A stretch of 9,033 bases of DNA, from the NCBI GenBank assembly GCA_030531915.1, contig JAUNMD010000033.1, positions 1-9,033 of the forward strand. The letters are read 5' to 3'. A program made the translations under genes and the position numbers. The notes below the pieces were generated by a model. That model saw only the letters and a program-made list of their open reading frames with translations, ran no database searches and was not told the origin of the DNA. This DNA comes from Pseudomonadota bacterium. Lineage in GTDB: Bacteria > Pseudomonadota > Alphaproteobacteria > Rs-D84. Below are positions 5,802 to 9,033 of this stretch, piece by piece; position 1 is the first letter of the stretch; the number at the start of each line of letters is the position of its first letter.

Positions 5802-7683
5802 ACGTAATTTCAGTAAATCACGCCGCGATGGCGCATCCATATTCGCAATTATTTTCGCCCTGTTGTTCATTGCGATGGGCGTGCGCGGTTTTATGGGCGC
5901 GGGCACTGTCCCAACGTCTGCGATGCTGCCAAATGGCATAAATACGACACAAACAAAACCGGTTGAACTGTCGTTCTCGGACGTGTTGCGTCGTGGCAAA
6001 GACATTCAGACCATGACCATTCACGGCACGGACGCCACCGGCACGATGAAAGATGGCACGAAATACACCGCGACCATTACATATGACCCAGAATTATTGT
6101 CGAAACTGGCCGCAAATGGGACGTCTATTTCCATTGATGCGTCCAAGGGGACGATGGAATATCTGGGGACATGGTTTCCGATTATAATCAGTTTGCTGTT
6201 CTTGTGGTGGCTGTTCCGCGGTATGCGCGGTGGTGCGGGCGGTATTACGCGCGGGCTGGCACAGCAGAATCCGACCAAAATCACCACGGGCAAGCCCAAG
6301 ACAACCTTTGCCGATGTGGCAGGTATCGATTCTGAAAAGCAAGAATTGATGGAGGTTGTAGATTTCCTGAAAAACAAAGAAAAATTCACCGCCGTGGGCG
6401 CACGTGTACCACGTGGGGTGTTGCTGTCGGGTGAACCTGGGACGGGTAAAACGTTGTTGGCGCGCGCCATCGCGGGCGAGGCAAACGTTCCGTTCTTTGC
6501 CGCATCGGGCAGTGATTTTTCCGGTATTATCGTCGGGCTGGGCGTGGCGAAAATCAAAGAAATCTTTGAAATGGCAAAACGCAATGCGCCGTGCATCTTG
6601 TTCATTGATGAAATTGATGCAATCGGTCAACGTCGCAGCACCGGTTCATACAATGACCAAGACCGCGAACAGACGCTGAACCAATTACTGATTGAAATGG
6701 ACGGTTTTGCAAATGACACCGGCATTATTGTGATTGGTGCGACCAATCGTCCCGACATGCTGGATTCGGCATTGCTGCGTCCGGGGCGTTTTGACCGTCA
6801 GGTATATATTGAATTGCCTGATTTGGCGGGACGTCGCGCAATATTGGATTTGTATGCAAAAAAGATAAAGGTTGGCGACGACGTGAATATCCAAGATGTC
6901 GCCCGTGGCACAACCGGTTTTTCGGGGGCGGATTTGGAGAACCTGTTGAACGAAGCCGCCCTGCACGCGGTGCGCAATGGTCGCACGGCGATTGCACACG
7001 CCGACATCGAAGAGGCACGCGATAAAATCCTGATGGGGCCACGCAAAACGCGCAAAATGCGTCCCGAAGACATTAAATTGACCGCATATCACGAGGCCGG
7101 ACATGCATTCGTCAGCCAGATGTATTCTGACATTACCGACCCTATTCACAAGGCGACAATCGTTCCACGTGGACGCGCGTTGGGTATGGTTCAGCACCTG
7201 CCGATTGATGACAAGGTGTCAATGACGATTGCAGAGGTTCGCGCAAATCTGTCCATCGCATTAGCGGGCCGCAGTGCCGAAGAAGTGTTCTTTGGTGCAG
7301 ACAAAATCACCACCGGTGCTGAAAGCGATATCGCCATGGCGACGCGGTTGGCACGTTATTCCATCACGACGGCGGGGCTGTCACCACGCGTCGGATTGGC
7401 GGCAATAAACCAGATTACAAACTTTGGCCGCAGCAGTGCACTGGAAAGTGCGTCTGAAAAGACAGCCGAACTGGTCGACAATGAAATCAAAGCATGGTTG
7501 GACACGGCGCATGCGGACGCGACAAAGTTGCTGGTCAAAAATAAAAAGGTTGTTGAACGTTTGGCAAACGAACTGTTGACACGCGAAACATTGACGGGCG
7601 ACGAAATCCGCGAAATCATCTGTGGCAAAAAAGCAACCGCGAAAAAGGCCGCTAAACCACGTGCGAAAAAGAATGCAAAATAA
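5782..7683 (+). CDS. ftsH: ATP-dependent zinc metalloprotease FtsH
   Basis: This is an inner-membrane hexameric AAA+ protease that degrades damaged membrane proteins and short-lived cytosolic regulators. The 633-residue product (E. coli 644) has a TM helix (about 17-39), a periplasmic domain (40-130), a second TM (about 131-148), the AAA module with Walker A GEPGTGKT (217-224), Walker B ILFIDE (272-277), sensor GATNRPD (319-325) and arginine fingers Arg333 and Arg336, then the peptidase with HEAGH (437-441) and the third zinc ligand Asp516. Two departures stand out. Walker A has Glu218 where FtsH normally has Pro. The pore loop reads DFSGIIVG (245-252), with Ile250 at the position of the conserved Phe (E. 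coli Phe228). All other catalytic residues are intact, so it is probably an active protease with altered substrate handling; that is inference. The tail (616-633) is Lys/Ala-rich and probably disordered. It overlaps tilS by 20 bases and the next gene by 11. Confidence 0.98.
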   Translation: MEKQQNKRNFSKSRRDGASIFAIIFALLFIAMGVRGFMGAGTVPTSAMLPNGINTTQTKPVELSFSDVLRRGKDIQTMTIHGTDATGTMKDGTKYTATITYDPELLSKLAANGTSISIDASKGTMEYLGTWFPIIISLLFLWWLFRGMRGGAGGITRGLAQQNPTKITTGKPKTTFADVAGIDSEKQELMEVVDFLKNKEKFTAVGARVPRGVLLSGEPGTGKTLLARAIAGEANVPFFAASGSDFSGIIVGLGVAKIKEIFEMAKRNAPCILFIDEIDAIGQRRSTGSYNDQDREQTLNQLLIEMDGFANDTGIIVIGATNRPDMLDSALLRPGRFDRQVYIELPDLAGRRAILDLYAKKIKVGDDVNIQDVARGTTGFSGADLENLLNEAALHAVRNGRTAIAHADIEEARDKILMGPRKTRKMRPEDIKLTAYHEAGHAFVSQMYSDITDPIHKATIVPRGRALGMVQHLPIDDKVSMTIAEVRANLSIALAGRSAEEVFFGADKITTGAESDIAMATRLARYSITTAGLSPRVGLAAINQITNFGRSSALESASEKTAELVDNEIKAWLDTAHADATKLLVKNKKVVERLANELLTRETLTGDEIREIICGKKATAKKAAKPRAKKNAK

Positions 7684-8368
7684 CGAAGTACGTTTTGAAA
7701 TAATTCACATACCACCAGAAAACACAAATTCTGTGTTGGTGGCACGTGGCACGGACGCCGTGATTTTCGATGCGTGGGGACGCGCGGACGACTGGGTTAA
7801 ATTGCTGGACGGGCGCGGGTTAAAGTTGCGCGCAATTTATGCAACGCACGGGCACAGCGACCATATTTCCGTCGCGCCTGATTTGGCGGCGCATTATGAT
7901 ATTCCGTGGTACATGAATCACCGTGATTTGGGGCTGATTACATGGGGCAATATGCTGTTGAAATTCTTTGACATGCCACAAATTCCCGATGATTTTCGGC
8001 AACCAATGGATTTAGTTGATGGCACGTATGAAATTTTACCAGATGTTAAAATGATTGCGACATCCGCCCCGGGGCATTCCGCCGGTGGTATGGTATTTTA
8101 TTTTCCGGACTTTGGTGTTTTTCTGGCGGGCGATACGTTGTTCCGCGATGGGTGCGGACGCTGTGATTTTCCGACGGGTGATGAATGCGCACTGCGCGAC
8201 ACGATTGAGAAAATTAAAAACATGAACCTGCCCGATGAAACGTATGTTGTGCACGGGCACGGGATTGATTCAACGATTGAAATTCTGAAAAAATCCAATC
8301 CTTATTTTGGTGGATGTGGGCATCATTGTTGTTGTCACCACTGTGATGGCGATTGTGGTTGCAAATAA
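7673..8368 (+). CDS. MBL-fold hydrolase, glyoxalase II-like, with Cys/His-rich tail
   Basis: The 231-residue metallo-beta-lactamase-fold protein is closest in layout to YcbL-type glyoxalase II or related thioester hydrolases. Metal ligands are visible: HGHSDH (59-64: His59, His61, Asp63, His64), PGHSAGG with His135, GDTLFRDG with Asp154, and HGHG with His196. GRCDFPTGD (162-170) matches the GRSDFPRGD segment of that subfamily, with Cys164 for Ser. His194 replaces the usual Pro before the last Gly-His-Gly. Residues 215-230 are a cluster of seven Cys and four His that is not part of the fold and looks metal-binding. I chose the ATG at 7673, which overlaps ftsH by 11 bases. An in-frame ATG at 7622 lies deep inside ftsH and would add 17 basic residues without family similarity. 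The Shine-Dalgarno is weak, so coupling to ftsH is likely. The gene ends two bases before the convergent prmC stop. Substrate unknown. Confidence 0.93.
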   Translation: MQNNEVRFEIIHIPPENTNSVLVARGTDAVIFDAWGRADDWVKLLDGRGLKLRAIYATHGHSDHISVAPDLAAHYDIPWYMNHRDLGLITWGNMLLKFFDMPQIPDDFRQPMDLVDGTYEILPDVKMIATSAPGHSAGGMVFYFPDFGVFLAGDTLFRDGCGRCDFPTGDECALRDTIEKIKNMNLPDETYVVHGHGIDSTIEILKKSNPYFGGCGHHCCCHHCDGDCGCK

Positions 8369-8370
8369 AA

Positions 8371-9033
8371 TTACCCGATTGTAAATACCAGTACGCGTTC
8401 CACGCCCGCCAAATCGCATTCGGCGCGGACAAAATCCCAACCGGCGCGGGCAAATATGTCACGGACGGCGATGCCCTGATCTGCGCCAATTTCCAAGTAT
8501 ATTTTACCGCCACGGCGCAACCAGATTTTTGCATTTTCTGCAATTACTTCATATGCCGCCAATCCGTTATTTTTTGCATACAGTGCAATCCGCGGGTCGT
8601 GCAAAGCCCCCGCATCAACACGCGTATCGCCCACCGCGATATATGGCGGGTTTGAAACAATGATGTCAAATGCATTTGCCGCCACTGCACGCGGGTTGTT
8701 AAAACTGCGATGCAATACCACCACGCGGTCGCGCAATCCCAACGTGTACATATTGCCGCGCGCCACACGCACCGCACCACGCGACATATCGATTGCCGTG
8801 CCGTGCGCGCCATGAATATTTTTCACCAATGCGCCAATAATGCACCCCGTGCCCGTACCCAAATCCAGAATGTTTGGTGCGACATCTTTTTTGCAATCGG
8901 CAATTACCGCCGCGACCAGCGTTTCGGTATCTGGACGTGGGTCAAGTGTATAACGATTTGTATGGAATTTCAGGCCATAGAACCATTTTTGCCCGATAAT
9001 TTTGGCAACCGGCACACCGCGGCGCAATGCACG
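8371..9033 (-). CDS. prmC: Release factor glutamine methyltransferase PrmC, 5' end outside the window
   Basis: PrmC methylates the glutamine of the GGQ motif of peptide release factors RF1 and RF2 using S-adenosylmethionine. The frame is open to the right edge (first visible codons read Arg-Ala-Leu-Arg-Arg-Gly), so the N-terminal helical release-factor-binding domain of about 60-80 residues is missing from view and no start is called. Visible parts are the RRGVPVAKIIG and LDPRPDTETLV linker, SAM motif I LDLGTGTGCIIGAL, an acidic Asp in AIDMS, and the catalytic SNPPYI, which binds the target glutamine. The C-terminal strands GGKIYLEIGADQG and RVLVFTIG are typical. A TTG at 9025-9027 is internal, not a start. 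In many bacteria prfA lies directly upstream, so it may be just beyond 9033; that is inference. The stop lies two bases from the convergent MBL gene, with no terminator between. Confidence 0.95.
   Translation of the reverse strand, partial: RALRRGVPVAKIIGQKWFYGLKFHTNRYTLDPRPDTETLVAAVIADCKKDVAPNILDLGTGTGCIIGALVKNIHGAHGTAIDMSRGAVRVARGNMYTLGLRDRVVVLHRSFNNPRAVAANAFDIIVSNPPYIAVGDTRVDAGALHDPRIALYAKNNGLAAYEVIAENAKIWLRRGGKIYLEIGADQGIAVRDIFARAGWDFVRAECDLAGVERVLVFTIG

Noticed and set aside
6021..6605. 194-codon minus-strand open frame opposite ftsH
   Set aside because: It lies wholly within the conserved AAA region of ftsH, with no family resemblance or translation signal.
1..9033. CRISPR array, tRNA, rRNA, insertion sequence or phage genes
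   Set aside because: No regularly spaced long direct repeats, cloverleaf, transposase or integrase motifs, or terminal inverted repeats were seen on either strand.

Overview
The window reads as a compact chromosomal segment of an alphaproteobacterium-like Gram-negative bacterium. The evidence is a groES-groEL pair, a tilS-ftsH pair in the order common in Alphaproteobacteria, an outer-membrane beta-barrel protein with a C-terminal Phe, and a secreted Cys-rich protein with a Sec signal peptide. The tight packing would fit a reduced, perhaps host-associated, uncultured lineage. That placement is inference, and a GroEL, FtsH or 16S phylogeny would settle it. Base composition looks close to balanced by eye.

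Layout, left to right. Positions 18-794 (+) encode an exported 20-cysteine protein of unknown function. It converges on an outer-membrane beta-barrel gene (784-1356, -), and the two 3' ends overlap by 11 bases. A 289-base gap (1357-1645) is the only sizeable non-coding stretch. It holds an imperfect inverted repeat, a copy of a GTCATTGCGAG-type interspersed repeat, a four-unit 8-base tandem repeat and a strong hairpin terminator. The groEL stop codon lies inside that terminator. groEL (1646-3265, -) and groES (3281-3568, -) form an operon read leftward from a heat-shock-like promoter near 3592-3621, and no CIRCE operator is seen. Divergent from it are a HIT-family gene and an overlapping DUF167 gene (3679-4231, +), which run tail-to-tail into a LOG-family nucleotide hydrolase (4222-4779, -). 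Divergent from that is a three-gene overlapping operon: tilS, ftsH and a metallo-beta-lactamase-fold hydrolase (4830-8368, +). The window closes with prmC (8371-9033, -), whose 5' end lies outside.

Most of the content is housekeeping: protein folding (GroEL/ES), membrane proteolysis (FtsH), tRNA-Ile lysidine formation (TilS), release-factor methylation (PrmC) and nucleotide clean-up (HIT, LOG). I do not see a defence island, mobile element, CRISPR array, RNA gene or clear multi-gene novel system. The points worth a second look are deviations inside familiar proteins: an FtsH whose pore-loop aromatic residue is Ile and whose Walker A has Glu in place of Pro; a GroEL about three residues short in its first helix; a glyoxalase-II-like hydrolase ending in a Cys/His cluster; a HIT protein that ends right after its histidine triad; and the repeat-rich groEL/OMP gap.
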